Counted from the stretch's first letter, positions 25,914-35,156 are shown. The stretch: 64,000 bases of DNA from Rhizobium sp. Root482 (GCF_001426565.1 NZ_LMFA01000023.1:1-64000); one strand, 5' to 3'. Numbers and translations are program-made. The notes: a model not told the origin generated them from the letters alone.

Positions 25914-27791
25914 CTAGTGCTCGATATCGTCGCCGGGAAGGATGTCGCCCTCTTCGGATTCGGCGGCGGCCACCGCTACCGGCTCGAGATCCTCTTCCAG
26001 CTCGGGGCCTTTGATCCTGACATCGGTAATCTTGGCGCCGGGGAAGCGGGCGAGAATGGCGGCCACATCGGGGTCCTGGCGGGCGTCGCTGACGCGTTTT
26101 TCCTGCGCCTGCGTCTCGGCCTCGATCAGGGTCGGCGCGCCGGGTTCGCGGCTGAGAATGACCATCCAGCGAATGCCGGTCCACTCTTCCAGCTTCTTCT
26201 GCAATTCGGCGACCAGCGTCTTCGGTGCATCGTCGGGCAGGTTGATTTCCAGTCGCCCCGGCTCGAGATTGACCAGCCGGACGAAGCCGCGCACGAGGGT
26301 CTTCAGCTTGATGTCGCGGTTTGTGCCGCAGAGATCGGCAATGTCGCTGACGGAGCGGACGGTAATCTTCGGCTCGGCTTTCGCGGCAGGCGCCTCGACG
26401 GGCCTCTCCTCGACCCTGCCGACCGGCATGGCTTGCGGCGCTGCATCCGGCACGGCGCGCAGCATGGTGGCGCCGTTTCCGGTAGTGCGCTGCGCCGGCA
26501 TCATGTCGCTGCCACGCGCCTGAACTGGCGCAGCTATCGAGGCCTGGGTGCCGCCGCCATTGCCGTTGCCCGGTGCCAGGGGCTGACGTGGCGCTTCGCC
26601 GTTCGACAGTTCCATGAGGCGCCGTGCGGCGTCTTCCGGCGAAGGCAGGTGTGCGGCATGGGCAAGCCGGATCAGCACCATTTCAGCGGCTCCCGCCGGG
26701 CGCGACGAGGCTTCCGTCTCGGGAATGCCCTTGAGCAACATCTGCCAGATGCGCGAGAGCGTCGTCACGGCGACGCCCTCGGCAAATTCAGCGCCGCGTG
26801 TCCGTTCGATCTCGCTCAGCGACTGGTCGTTGGCGGCATCCGGCACATATTTCAGCCGGGTAACGAGATGGGTGAAATCGGCAAGGTCGGTCAGCACGAC
26901 AGCGGGGCTGGCGCCCATCTCGTATTGGCCGGCAAATTCGTCCAGCGCCGCGGCCACATCGCCTTTGACGATATGGGAAAACAGATCGACGATGCGGGCG
27001 CGGTCGGCAAGGCCGAGCATCGAGCGCACCGCCTCCACCTCGACAATGCCGCCGCCATGGGCGATCGCCTGGTCGAGCAGGGACAGGCCGTCGCGGGCAG
27101 AGCCTTCGGCGGCGCGGGCGATCATCGCCATGGCGTCCGGATCGGCGGAAATGCCCTCCTTGCCGAGAATGGTGGTGAACAGGCCGACGAGATCGGACGC
27201 GCCGATGCGCCGCAGGTCGAAGCGCTGGCAGCGCGAGAGCACGGTGATCGGCACCTTGCGGATTTCGGTGGTCGCAAAGATGAACTTGACGTGCTCCGGC
27301 GGCTCTTCGAGCGTCTTCAACAGGCCGTTGAAGGCCTGGGTCGAGAGCATGTGCACTTCGTCGATGATATAGACCTTGTAGCGCGCCGAAACCGGCCGGT
27401 AGCGCACCTGCTCGATGATCTCGCGGATATCGTCGATGCCGGTATGGGAGGCGGCGTCCATCTCGATCACATCGACATGGCGGCCTTCCATGATCGCCTG
27501 GCAATGCTCGCCGGGAATGCGCAGGTCGATGGTCGGCTTGTCGGTGTCAGATGTCTTGTAGTTGAGCGCGCGGGCAAGGATGCGGGCGGTGGTGGTCTTG
27601 CCGACGCCGCGCACCCCGGTCAGCATATAGGCCTGGGCGATGCGGCCGGTCTCGAACGCATTGGTGAGCGTGCGCACCATCGGTTCCTGCCCGACCATCA
27701 GGTCGGAGAAGTCCTTCGGCCGGTATTTGCGCGCCAGAACGCGGTAGGCGGCGGGCGTTTCGGATGTCGGGATCAGGCTATCTTCGCTCAT
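25914..27791 (-). CDS. dnaX: DNA polymerase III subunit gamma/tau
   Basis: A 625-residue DnaX. The AAA+ domain has Walker A G-V-R-G-V-G-K-T-T-T, Walker B I-I-D-E-V-H-M-L, the sensor 1 region F-I-F-A-T-T-E and the arginine finger S-R-C-Q-R-F. The zinc-binding cysteines of the Escherichia protein are reduced to one Cys (G-E-H-C-Q-A-I). The long C-terminal region has a Gly/Asn/Ala linker and the tau-type end. It is the clamp loader subunit that joins polymerase cores. The frame is open to 28025 through the SRP RNA gene; ATG at 27791 (M-S-E-D-S-L-I-P) with AAGGG is the start. Confidence 0.95.
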   Translation of the reverse strand: MSEDSLIPTSETPAAYRVLARKYRPKDFSDLMVGQEPMVRTLTNAFETGRIAQAYMLTGVRGVGKTTTARILARALNYKTSDTDKPTIDLRIPGEHCQAIMEGRHVDVIEMDAASHTGIDDIREIIEQVRYRPVSARYKVYIIDEVHMLSTQAFNGLLKTLEEPPEHVKFIFATTEIRKVPITVLSRCQRFDLRRIGASDLVGLFTTILGKEGISADPDAMAMIARAAEGSARDGLSLLDQAIAHGGGIVEVEAVRSMLGLADRARIVDLFSHIVKGDVAAALDEFAGQYEMGASPAVVLTDLADFTHLVTRLKYVPDAANDQSLSEIERTRGAEFAEGVAVTTLSRIWQMLLKGIPETEASSRPAGAAEMVLIRLAHAAHLPSPEDAARRLMELSNGEAPRQPLAPGNGNGGGTQASIAAPVQARGSDMMPAQRTTGNGATMLRAVPDAAPQAMPVGRVEERPVEAPAAKAEPKITVRSVSDIADLCGTNRDIKLKTLVRGFVRLVNLEPGRLEINLPDDAPKTLVAELQKKLEEWTGIRWMVILSREPGAPTLIEAETQAQEKRVSDARQDPDVAAILARFPGAKITDVRIKGPELEEDLEPVAVAAAESEEGDILPGDDIEH

Positions 27792-27857
27792 CGCCCTTTT
27801 TTCCCACCATGGGGCCGCTTGGGTGCAAGTCGTGTCCGGACAGGACAGAAGGAAAAG

Positions 27858-27957
27858 GGTGGGAGGCTGGCACGATGACCCGTGCCTGGCTCGTTGGGGC
27901 TGCTTCCTTCCGGACCTGACCCGGTTGGCGAGTGGCTCGTCCACCACCAACCTCCCG
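27858..27957 (-). ncRNA. ffs: Small signal recognition particle RNA (4.5S)
   Basis: The minus strand contains the universal SRP domain IV: GGGTCAGGTCCGGAAGG followed by AAGCAGCCC, including the GGAA tetraloop and the asymmetric internal loop bound by Ffh. Outer sequences GGGAGGTTGG and CCAGCCTCCC pair to form the closing stem, giving about 100 bases, and a TTTT run follows the 3' end. It binds Ffh for cotranslational membrane targeting. It precedes dnaX, as in other rhizobia. Confidence 0.93.
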
Positions 27958-28058
27958 GTTCTCATATCGGCAATATCCAAACCAAATGCAAGCCAAGCCT
28001 TCAAAAAACTGCTATCGATGTGCAAACAAACGGGAAATCAAAGTCATGGGAGAGTTGC

Positions 28059-28463
28059 TTGTCCGCCTTCGAGATCGATGAACGCCTTGAGCGTGACGGA
28101 ATGTTGGTCACCACGCTCGGGCTTTGCCAGTTGCGCGTCCACAATGACCGGCGCTGGCCCTGGCTGGTGCTTATTCCGCAGCGCGGCGGCATCTCGGAAG
28201 TGTTTGACCTGACGCCGCTCGACCAGGCGATGCTGACCTTCGAGACGAACATGGTCGCTCTGGCATTGAAAAAGGCGACCGGGGCGACGAAGATCAATGT
28301 CGGCGCGCTCGGCAATATCGTCCGCCAGCTCCATGTCCATGTCATCGCCCGCAGCGAAGGCGATGCCAACTGGCCGGGGCCGGTCTGGGGTTTCGGTTCG
28401 GCCGAACCCTGGGACGAAAGCGGGCGCAAGGCATTCGCAGCACGGATAGTGGAAAATCTCTGA
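28059..28463 (+). CDS. HIT-like domain protein
   Basis: A 134-residue protein of the HIT superfamily: W-P-W-L-V-L-I-P-Q-R, then N-V-G-A-L-G-N-I-V-R-Q-L-H-V-H-V-I-A-R, and W-P-G-P-V-W-G. The first histidine of the triad is replaced by Gln (Q-L-H-V-H), as in the HIT-like group common in alphaproteobacteria, whose substrates are unknown. The frame is open further upstream; TTG at 28059 is chosen for its GGGAGAG site and the S-A-F-E-I-D-E-R-L N terminus. The stop is two bases before nudC, so the two are cotranscribed. Confidence 0.8.
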   Translation: MSAFEIDERLERDGMLVTTLGLCQLRVHNDRRWPWLVLIPQRGGISEVFDLTPLDQAMLTFETNMVALALKKATGATKINVGALGNIVRQLHVHVIARSEGDANWPGPVWGFGSAEPWDESGRKAFAARIVENL

Positions 28464-28465
28464 CC

Positions 28466-29440
28466 ATGACGAAATCGATCTTCGACCTGCACAGCCCGCA
28501 TCCCGAGCCGAGCACGCTCGTCGCCTTCTCCGAAAATCATCTCGACAGACAATCCGAACATCGCCCCGACGATTGCCTGGAAACGGCGTTCCGCAAGCAG
28601 GGTGCCCATGTCTTTGTCTTTTCCGGCGGCAAGCTGGTCGTCAAGCATGACGAGAAGGTCATCGATCCCCTGTTTGCGCCCTATGAGCTGGCAGGCCTGG
28701 AGCCTGAACTCGACGATGCGATCCTGCTCGGTTTTATCGCCAATGGCGAGCCGCGGCTGGCCGTGCCGATCAAGCTCACCGAAGAAACCCTTCCCGAACC
28801 CTTCAAGCTTGCCGATGGCCGCACGCTTTATCGCCAGCAGATGCTGACGGACGAATTGCTGGGCCAGTTCGCGCAGGCCTCGAGCCTGATCAGCTGGAAC
28901 GCCACCAACCGCTTCTGCGGTAAATGCGGATCGGCGATGGAGAGTAAGGCCGGCGGCTATCGCCGCATCTGTACCGGCTGCGGTCATATGACCTTTCCGC
29001 GCACCGATCCGGTCGTCATCATGCTGACCATCGACCTGGAACGCGATCTCTGCCTGCTTGGCCGCAGCCCGCATTTTCCCGAAGGCATGTATTCCTGCCT
29101 GGCCGGTTTCGTGGAGCCGGGAGAAACGATGGAAAATGCCGTCCGGCGCGAGACGCAGGAGGAATCCGGCATCCGCATCGGCCGTGTCCGCTACCATGCC
29201 TCGCAGCCCTGGCCGATGCCGCACACGCTGATGATCGGCTGCTATGCAGAGGCGAGGTCGCACGATATCCACTGCGACGAGCAGGAACTGGAAGATTGCC
29301 GCTGGTTCACCCGCGAGGAAACGGCCGCGATGCTGTCGCGCAATACCGGTGTGGCCTTGTCGGCGGGCGAACTCGGGCCACCGCCGAAAGGCGCCATCGC
29401 CCATCAGCTGATGCGCGACTGGCTGGACTGGCCGCAATAG
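28466..29440 (+). CDS. nudC: NAD(+) diphosphatase / RNA decapping enzyme NudC
   Basis: A 324-residue NudC: a four-Cys zinc ribbon (C-G-K-C and C-T-G-C, about 151-176), a Nudix box (G-F-V-E-P-G-E-T then R-R-E-T-Q-E-E-S-G), and the NADH-specific S-Q-P-W-P-M-P motif (usually S-Q-P-W-P-F-P). It hydrolyses NAD(H) and removes NAD caps from RNA. It lies immediately after the HIT-like gene. A terminator follows. Confidence 0.93.
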   Translation: MTKSIFDLHSPHPEPSTLVAFSENHLDRQSEHRPDDCLETAFRKQGAHVFVFSGGKLVVKHDEKVIDPLFAPYELAGLEPELDDAILLGFIANGEPRLAVPIKLTEETLPEPFKLADGRTLYRQQMLTDELLGQFAQASSLISWNATNRFCGKCGSAMESKAGGYRRICTGCGHMTFPRTDPVVIMLTIDLERDLCLLGRSPHFPEGMYSCLAGFVEPGETMENAVRRETQEESGIRIGRVRYHASQPWPMPHTLMIGCYAEARSHDIHCDEQELEDCRWFTREETAAMLSRNTGVALSAGELGPPPKGAIAHQLMRDWLDWPQ

Positions 29441-29454
29441 GCGGTCAGGAGGGC

Positions 29455-29477
29455 CGGCGCCCGCAAGACGGGCGCCG
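29455..29477. terminator. Hairpin between nudC and the porin gene
   Basis: A perfect 9-bp G/C stem (29455-29463 with 29469-29477) with a CAAGA loop separates the convergent nudC and porin genes. It is followed by TACTTT rather than a clean T-run. Confidence 0.6.
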
Positions 29478-29503
29478 TACTTTATCCGGCATCCTGCCCT
29501 TGC

Positions 29504-30556
29504 TTAGAAGTCGCGCTGCAGGCGGAAAGTCCCGCCGATCGCGTCGCCGCTGCCACGCTCTCCGCCGAAATCGGTATAGTTGATTTCCGGCATCAGCTTG
29601 AGGCCCGGCACGAGCGCATATTCGACATTGAGAGCCGCGGCAAACGTTCCGTCTTCCTCATAGGCTGCCTGGCCGTTGAGCGAAGCCTTCTCCGAGAGAT
29701 TGGCGGAAAAACCGCCCCAGACCGCCCAGTCGCCATACCATGGGCCGTAATAATTCAGCTGCCGCGTGCCGCCCGGGCCATTGTCGTTGTCCCAGTCCGA
29801 CTGGTAACCACCCATCACGAAAGCCGATAGCGTCTCGTTGAAGGTAACATCGACGCGGATCTTGCCGCCGAAGGCCTCGGCATTGGTGTCGTAGCCGCCG
29901 ATGGCCGCGATGCCGCCCCAATCCTGCTCGTATTTCACGCCGCCGATGACATGCGGAAAATCATCCCCCTTGTAGGAACCGAAATCATAGGTGCCGGCAC
30001 CTTCTTCCAGGCCGATCAGCGCTGAAAAGCCATTGCCGCCTTCATAGATGTAGCTGACCTGGTTGGTGCGCGAACCGGTGTAGTTGATGACATCGTCACT
30101 GATGATGTTGCCGGCCGAATCCGTCCAGGTATCGAAGCGCGAATCGGTGAAGCCGGCGCGGAATCCCGCAAGCTCGATATAGGCGCTGATCAGCTTCGCG
30201 GTTTCGTCGCCGTCGCCGTTAACCTCGAACCGCTGCTCGATAAAAGACCGCAACGTGCCGTATTCCGTATCGGAGCGCGCGTCATAGGTCAGCGTCGCGC
30301 GGGTAAGCGTTCCCCATCCGATATCTTCGCCGCTATAGACGTCATCGCCGGCCGTCAGATCGAAGCGAACATAGCCGCCGATCTTCAGGCAGGTTTCGGT
30401 GCCGGGAATATAGAAATAGCCTTTGCCGAATGCGTCGCAGACGCGCACATATTCCATTGCTTCGGGTTCGGCCGCCACAATCGCGTCGGCTGCGCCCGCG
30501 TTGGAGATGGCCATGAGCGCTGCCGCCGAGCCGAGAAAAACTGTCTTGAGAAACAT
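29504..30556 (-). CDS. Omp2-type outer-membrane porin
   Basis: A 350-residue porin. It has a signal peptide (F-L-K-T-V-F-L-G-S-A-A-A-L-M-A, cleavage after N-A-G-A) and the rhizobial porin start Y-V-R-V-C-D-A-F-G-K-G-Y-F-Y-I-P-G-T-E-T-C-L-K-I-G-G-Y with its two cysteines. Alternating beta-strand patterns follow, ending in G-G-T-F-R-L-Q-R-D-F with the terminal Phe needed for outer-membrane insertion. It forms a trimeric diffusion pore. ATG at 30556 is chosen because the signal peptide begins there. Single gene. Confidence 0.92.
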   Translation of the reverse strand: MFLKTVFLGSAAALMAISNAGAADAIVAAEPEAMEYVRVCDAFGKGYFYIPGTETCLKIGGYVRFDLTAGDDVYSGEDIGWGTLTRATLTYDARSDTEYGTLRSFIEQRFEVNGDGDETAKLISAYIELAGFRAGFTDSRFDTWTDSAGNIISDDVINYTGSRTNQVSYIYEGGNGFSALIGLEEGAGTYDFGSYKGDDFPHVIGGVKYEQDWGGIAAIGGYDTNAEAFGGKIRVDVTFNETLSAFVMGGYQSDWDNDNGPGGTRQLNYYGPWYGDWAVWGGFSANLSEKASLNGQAAYEEDGTFAAALNVEYALVPGLKLMPEINYTDFGGERGSGDAIGGTFRLQRDF

Positions 30557-30772
30557 GGGAGAACCTCTGCCGCGCATGGCGGCAGGGAGAGCCGTCCACG
30601 CCGGATAAATTGTTGCCGAAAAATGAACGCGCATCGTCGAATGCCATACTGGCCTGTTGCGTCAACGAACCATCTGGTCACCGTAAAATAACCATCTTTT
30701 GGCCACGAATTACAGAGGTCAGTTTTTGCCCTTTAAATTCGTCCCAGGCGTGCCTATGCCGCAATTGTCCGG

Positions 30773-31630
30773 CTACACCGCGGGCCGCATCGGATGGGCG
30801 GCATAGGAGCCGAGGATGCGCACTTTCTCGGAGAAGAACCGCAATTCGTCGAGCGCCCGGCGCACGGGCAGGTCGTCGGGATGTCCCTCGATATCGGCAT
30901 AGAACTGCGTGGCGGTGAATTTGCCGCCCAGTTGGTAGCTTTCGAGCTTGGTCATGTTGATGCCGTTGGTCGCAAAGCCGCCAAGCGCCTTGTAGAGGGC
31001 GGCCGGGATGTTGCGGACATTGAAGACGAATGTTGTGACGATCACGTCATTATCTTTATTGCGGCGAATGTCCTGCGCCTCGCGCGCCAGGACGACGAAG
31101 CGGGTCACGTTGTTTTCCGTGTCCTCGACATTTTCGGCAATGATGTCGAGCTTGTAGAGATCGGCGGCAAGCCGTGGTGCAAGCGCTGCCATCGACCGGT
31201 CGCCGGTTTCCGCCACCAGCTTGGCGGCGCCGGCGGTATCGCCGGCCACTATCGGTCTCCAGCCATTGGCGCGCACGATCTTGCGGCACTGGCCGAGCGC
31301 GTGGATATGGCTGTGCACGGTCTTGATCTCGTCACGCGAAACGCCCGGCAGAACCATCAGCTGGAAGCGGATCGGCATGAAATATTCGCCGACGATATGC
31401 AGCCGCGATTCAGGCAGCAAGTGGTGAATATCGGCGACGCGGCCGGCAATGGTGTTCTCGATCGGGATCATCGCCAGGTCGGCCTCGCCGTTATCGACGG
31501 CCAGAAAGGCATCCTCGAAGGTCTGGCAGGGCAGCGGCTCCATCTGCGGGAACATGTCGCGGCAGGCCATGTCGGAATTGGCGCCGTAGTCGCCCTGAAA
31601 GGAAATCCGGTTGGTCTTGGTGGTCATCAT
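30773..31630 (-). CDS. pheA: Prephenate dehydratase
   Basis: A 285-residue monofunctional enzyme without a chorismate mutase domain. The catalytic domain shows I-S-F-Q-G-D-Y-G-A-N-S, I-P-I-E-N-T-I-A-G-R-V, H-A-L-G-Q-C and the T-R-F motif (N-N-V-T-R-F-V-V-L). The ACT domain has G-I-N-M-T-K-L-E-S-Y and F-Y-A-D-I-E-G-H for phenylalanine feedback. It converts prephenate to phenylpyruvate. It starts 9 bases after kdsB, so the two form an operon. Confidence 0.94.
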   Translation of the reverse strand: MMTTKTNRISFQGDYGANSDMACRDMFPQMEPLPCQTFEDAFLAVDNGEADLAMIPIENTIAGRVADIHHLLPESRLHIVGEYFMPIRFQLMVLPGVSRDEIKTVHSHIHALGQCRKIVRANGWRPIVAGDTAGAAKLVAETGDRSMAALAPRLAADLYKLDIIAENVEDTENNVTRFVVLAREAQDIRRNKDNDVIVTTFVFNVRNIPAALYKALGGFATNGINMTKLESYQLGGKFTATQFYADIEGHPDDLPVRRALDELRFFSEKVRILGSYAAHPMRPAV

Positions 31631-31639
31631 GCGTTCCGA

Positions 31640-32392
31640 TCAGTCGTTGGCAGTAAGAAGACGCCGTGCTTTTTCAAGGTCGGCCGGCGTATCGACGCCA
31701 AGCGGGATGGATTTGACGATCTCGACGTCGATGCGCATGCCGGCCTCAAGCGCTCGCAACTGTTCCAGCGACTCGCGCTGTTCGAGAGCCGAAGGTGGCA
31801 GCGAGACGAATTTTTCGAGCGCCGCGCGTCGGTAGGCATAGAGCCCGATGTGGTGATAAAGCGGCCCCTTTCCATGCGGCGCGGTTGCGCGGGTAAAGTA
31901 AAGCGCCTTTAGCCGACTTTCGGACAGGGGCGACCCGACCACCTTTACGATGTTCGGATTGAGCTTGTCGTCCTCTTCCTCGATCTCCACGGCAAGCGTG
32001 GCGATATCGACGGCGGGATCGGCGAGCGGCCGCAAGGCGGCGCGAATCGTCTCCGGCTCGATGGTCGGGAGGTCGCCCTGGACATTGATGATCACGTCGG
32101 CCTTGCCGTCCGGGTCGCTGGCCAGCAACGCCTCATGGATGCGGTCGGATCCGGACTGATGGTCCACCCGGGTCATCACGGCCTCGAAACCGGCGGCAGT
32201 GACGGCATCAAAAACCTTCCGATCATCGACCGCGACAACGATACGGCCGGCCTGCGCGTCCTGCGCCCTGAGGGCCACCTGGACGATCATCGGAAGCCCG
32301 CAAATATCGGCGAGCGGCTTGCCGGGGAGGCGGGTCGAAGCCATTCGCGCCGGAATGAGGATAAGTGTTTTGTCCAAATTGTCGCTGGTCAT
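31640..32392 (-). CDS. kdsB: CMP-KDO synthetase
   Basis: A 250-residue 3-deoxy-manno-octulosonate cytidylyltransferase. It has [16 protein letters not shown] for CTP binding, [12 protein letters not shown], the metal-site N-V-Q-G-D-L-P, and [10 protein letters not shown]. It activates KDO for lipopolysaccharide inner core synthesis. ATG at 32392 (M-T-S-D-N) is chosen over upstream open frame. It is divergent from the cytochrome c gene and cotranscribed with pheA. Confidence 0.95.
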   Translation of the reverse strand: MTSDNLDKTLILIPARMASTRLPGKPLADICGLPMIVQVALRAQDAQAGRIVVAVDDRKVFDAVTAAGFEAVMTRVDHQSGSDRIHEALLASDPDGKADVIINVQGDLPTIEPETIRAALRPLADPAVDIATLAVEIEEEDDKLNPNIVKVVGSPLSESRLKALYFTRATAPHGKGPLYHHIGLYAYRRAALEKFVSLPPSALEQRESLEQLRALEAGMRIDVEIVKSIPLGVDTPADLEKARRLLTAND

Positions 32393-32547
32393 GCTTTGGC
32401 CTTCAAAATCCATTGGAAAAGTGTCAAAAGGTCTCAGTCCGGCACTTATAAAGTCTGTTGCAACGCAAAGCCAAAAGACATAGGTTCCGCGCGATTTCAA
32501 GATAGGCTGGCGTTTTGTTTGCGCCGGTTGCAAGGGAGCGTTTACAG

Positions 32548-33339
32548 ATGAACTCATATGTGAACATGGGCGTGGGTGCCTTTCTGGGCACGGTCTTTGT
32601 TTTGATGACCGTGTCGATCGCATCGGAAGGCATTTTCCATTCGGAGACTCCCGAAAAGGAAGGCTTTGCCATCGTCGCCGAGGAAGGCACGGCGGATACC
32701 GGCGGCGGCGCCGCGGCGGAAGTCGAAGTCGATATCAAGCCGCTTCTGGCCACTGCCGACGCATCGGCCGGTGCTGCCGTCTTCAAGAAATGCGCGAGCT
32801 GTCACACCGCCGACAAGGGCGGCGCAAACAAGGTCGGACCGAATCTCTGGGGCGTCGTCGATCGCCCGATCGCCTCGCATGAGGGCTTCAGCTATTCGGC
32901 TGGCATGAAAACCTTCGCGGAAGCCAACAAGACCTGGACCTATGATCACCTGAGCTTCTTCATCGAAGCGCCGAAGAAGCATGTTCCCGGCACAGCGATG
33001 GGTTTTGCCGGTGTGAAGAAGCCCGACGAGCGCGCCAACCTGATTGCCTGGCTGCGTGAGCAGGCCGATTCTCCGGTTGCCCTGCCGGATGCATCCGCTG
33101 CCGCAGCTCCTGCCGCCGAAGCACCTGCCGCCGCCGAAGGCGAGGCAGCACAGCCAGCCGCCGAAAGTGACGCAGCACAGCCGGCCGCGGACGGCAATGC
33201 TGCACAGCCCGCACCGGAAGGTGCAGCCGAGCAGCCTGCCGCCAACGGCACTGCGCCGGCGACTGAGGGTGCGGCTGAACAGCCGGCTGCCAATGGCGAG
33301 GCAGAAACGCCCGCCACCGAGACCGCCCCGGCCCAATAA
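32548..33339 (+). CDS. Membrane-anchored cytochrome c (CycM-like) with Ala/Pro/Glu tail
   Basis: A 263-residue protein: an uncleaved membrane anchor (about 5-28, [15 protein letters not shown]), a class I cytochrome c domain with heme site C-A-S-C-H, G-P-N-L-W-G-V and the axial Met in G-T-A-M-G-F. The final 90 residues are Ala/Pro/Glu/Gln-rich repeats (A-A-Q-P-A-A) and probably disordered. CycM-type cytochromes carry electrons from the bc1 complex to the aa3 oxidase. ATG at 32548 has AGGGAG upstream. The tail is longer than in typical CycM. Confidence 0.88.
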   Translation: MNSYVNMGVGAFLGTVFVLMTVSIASEGIFHSETPEKEGFAIVAEEGTADTGGGAAAEVEVDIKPLLATADASAGAAVFKKCASCHTADKGGANKVGPNLWGVVDRPIASHEGFSYSAGMKTFAEANKTWTYDHLSFFIEAPKKHVPGTAMGFAGVKKPDERANLIAWLREQADSPVALPDASAAAAPAAEAPAAAEGEAAQPAAESDAAQPAADGNAAQPAPEGAAEQPAANGTAPATEGAAEQPAANGEAETPATETAPAQ

Positions 33340-33370
33340 GCCAGGCGCTTGTGGACAAAAGATTGACGAA

Positions 33371-33400
33371 AAAAGCCCGGCCCCGTGCCGGGCTTTTTCG
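33371..33400. terminator. Terminator after the cytochrome c gene
   Basis: An 11-bp stem (33371-33381 with 33387-33397) with loop CCCGT is preceded by A-runs and followed by TTTTTC, so it can work in both directions between the convergent cytochrome and AEC transporter genes. Confidence 0.9.
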
Positions 33401-33439
33401 TGGAGCCTTGGTGGGGCGGCCATGCCGCCTTTCAAGACT

Positions 33440-34384
33440 TTAGAGGAGAATGAAGGCCCAGGCGGATACCGAAACGACCCCGAGCGCGGTGGTGATGGTG
33501 ATCGTCGTCGAGGCCAGCCCGTGTCCGACATTGAAATGATTGGCAATCAGCCAGGCATTGACGCCGGTAGGCACGGAAGAGGTAAGGACCAGCGCCGCCG
33601 TCCAGTGATCGCCAAGGCCAAGCAGCCGGCAGGCGCAATAAACGCTGGCCGGCAGCACGACGAGCTTCAGGGTGCTGGTCAGCACGGCAAGGCCGCTATT
33701 GCCCGAAAGGCCGTATTTATCGAGCGCCATGCCGATCGATATCAGCGCAGCGGGGGCCGCGACGGCGGCGAGCTGGTCGATCACGACCTCGAACGGGCCG
33801 CCGAGCGGCACCCCGGCCAGATGGACGAGGGCACCGGCCACCAACCCGATGACCAGGGGATTGAAGGCCAGATTGCGCAGGATGCCTTTCAAAAGCTGCC
33901 AAGGGCTATGGCCGGGGCCGCCGCTGGAGCGACGCTCGGCACGCTCCATCAGGACAGTGCCGGCGATCATCATGACGGGAAGATGGACGGACAGGAGGAT
34001 GGACAAGGCCACCACCCCTTCCTCACCCAGGCTGTGCGAGACCAGCGGCAGGCCGATGAACACCGTATTGGCAAAGGCGGAGGAAACGCCGGCCAGTACG
34101 CCGAGACGGGCATCCTTGCCGAAGAGCAGCGTGGCTGCGAGATGGCCGAGCGTCCATGTGATGGCCACTCCAGAGAAATAGGCGGCCCAGAGCGCCCAGG
34201 GGGACCCATCCCGGAAATCGGCAACGGCGATGGTGCGAAACAGAAGCACGGGTACCGCGACGCGGAAGACGAAGTCGCCCAGCGCCTCCCCGACGCTCGC
34301 CTTGAGATAGTCCAGCCGTACGATCAGCCAGCCAAGCAGGATCAGCACGAAAATCGGCACGACATTCAGGAATACATCGGACAT
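33440..34384 (-). CDS. AEC-family (auxin efflux carrier-like) transporter
   Basis: A 314-residue protein of ten hydrophobic helices with the two-halved AEC layout: I-F-V-L-I-L-L-G-W-L-I-V-R, V-A-V-P-V-L-L-F-R-T, A-F-A-N-T-V-F-I-G-L-P-L and, near the end, S-S-V-P-T-G-V-N-A-W-L-I-A. Bacterial relatives are permeases for malonate, malate or similar anions; the substrate here is unknown. Single gene, convergent with the cytochrome c gene. Confidence 0.85.
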   Translation of the reverse strand: MSDVFLNVVPIFVLILLGWLIVRLDYLKASVGEALGDFVFRVAVPVLLFRTIAVADFRDGSPWALWAAYFSGVAITWTLGHLAATLLFGKDARLGVLAGVSSAFANTVFIGLPLVSHSLGEEGVVALSILLSVHLPVMMIAGTVLMERAERRSSGGPGHSPWQLLKGILRNLAFNPLVIGLVAGALVHLAGVPLGGPFEVVIDQLAAVAAPAALISIGMALDKYGLSGNSGLAVLTSTLKLVVLPASVYCACRLLGLGDHWTAALVLTSSVPTGVNAWLIANHFNVGHGLASTTITITTALGVVSVSAWAFILL

Positions 34385-34400
34385 CGCGCGCGGCCTCTCG

Positions 34401-34425
34401 GGAATCGGTCCTTCGCCATAGCGTT
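34401..34425 (+). promoter_or_regulatory. Possible general-stress promoter for the DUF982 gene (one mismatch)
   Basis: GGAAT-N16-CGTT differs from the EcfG consensus GGAAC-N16/17-CGTT at one base. It lies 92 bases before the DUF982 start. Taken alone it is weak; it gains weight from the perfect copies nearby. Confidence 0.35.
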
Positions 34426-34517
34426 ATTCGGCACAAATCCGCAACCGCATGCCGTCGCGCCGTTGAAAATCATATTTCACGCAAGTCTCATATGAGAATA
34501 TGCGTGAGGAGGCGGAG

Positions 34518-34772
34518 ATGATTGAGAAATGGTGGCAGGAGCCCGTCGTTCTCGAACTCGACGGAATAGGACAATACCGCATCGTGCGGAACACCCGCGA
34601 AGCCGCGGAGTGCCTCCTCGACCGGTGGCCCGTCCATGAGGGCATGGCCTACAAGGCCGCCATACGAATGTGCCGTTATGTGCTGACGGGCGATCAGCCG
34701 GCTGATTATGCTCGTCAGGATTTTATCGCGGCCGCGGTCGAGGCCTTCATCCACATTCGGCGAAACAGTTGA
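34518..34772 (+). CDS. DUF982 domain protein
   Basis: An 84-residue protein with the DUF982 pattern: W-W-Q-E-P-V-V-L-E-L, then A-A-E-C-L-L-D-R-W-P, A-I-R-M-C-R-Y-V-L-T-G and A-R-Q-D-F-I-A-A-A-V-E-A. The domain is frequent in rhizobia, often in several paralogues, and has no known function. ATG at 34518 is chosen because a strong GGAGG lies 6 bases before it; an ATG 18 bases earlier lacks one. Confidence 0.8.
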   Translation: MIEKWWQEPVVLELDGIGQYRIVRNTREAAECLLDRWPVHEGMAYKAAIRMCRYVLTGDQPADYARQDFIAAAVEAFIHIRRNS

Positions 34773-34802
34773 GATTTCAGGGCCGGCGTCAGTTCGCGGT
34801 GC

Positions 34803-34827
34803 GGAACATTCAGGGAAAACCGGCGTT
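34803..34827 (+). promoter_or_regulatory. EcfG-type general-stress promoter of the BON gene
   Basis: GGAAC (34803-34807), 16 bases, CGTT (34824-34827): an exact match to the alphaproteobacterial general-stress consensus. The BON-domain start codon follows 22 bases later with GGAGG between. Confidence 0.75.
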
Positions 34828-34849
34828 CCTTTCCTGGAGGAAACGCATC

Positions 34850-35107
34850 ATGGAAAAGCAGATTTATGCCCGTCAGGACGATCGCCCGGACCTGACCGAT
34901 GATGATCTTGCCGGGAAGGTATTTCGCTATATCCAGTATGTGGCATTGATCGATACTTCCGGCCTGACGGTGGTTGCGCTGGGGCGAACGATCCTGTTGA
35001 GCGGCCATGTCTCCTGCGAAACGGAAATCGGTTGCGTCGAGGAGGCGGCCGCCTCGGTCATCGGCGTCCATCTGGTTGAAAATCATCTTGAGGTAAGAGT
35101 TCACTGA
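34850..35107 (+). CDS. Small BON-domain protein
   Basis: An 85-residue protein made almost entirely of one BON domain: D-L-A-G-K-V-F-R-Y-I-Q, then G-L-T-V-V-A-L-G-R-T-I-L-L-S-G-H-V, then V-E-E-A-A-A-S-V-I-G-V-H-L-V-E-N-H-L-E-V. BON domains bind phospholipid or act in envelope stress (OsmY). No signal peptide is visible. ATG at 34850 has a strong GGAGG. It lies behind an exact general-stress promoter, which fits an osmotic or stationary-phase role. Confidence 0.8.
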   Translation: MEKQIYARQDDRPDLTDDDLAGKVFRYIQYVALIDTSGLTVVALGRTILLSGHVSCETEIGCVEEAAASVIGVHLVENHLEVRVH

Positions 35108-35156
35108 GGGCGCCACCATACGCCGGCCGGCAAGCCACCGGACATCAGTGCGGATA

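Noticed and set aside
25917-27878. 653-residue frame antisense to dnaX
   Set aside because: Shadow of a GC-rich gene; dnaX motifs decide the strand.
28001-29437. 478-residue frame antisense to the HIT-like gene and nudC
   Set aside because: It crosses both genes and has no recognisable domain; NudC zinc ribbon and Nudix box are clear on the plus strand.
33044-34495. 483-residue frame antisense to the AEC transporter
   Set aside because: It begins inside the cytochrome c gene in another frame and shows only basic low-complexity sequence.
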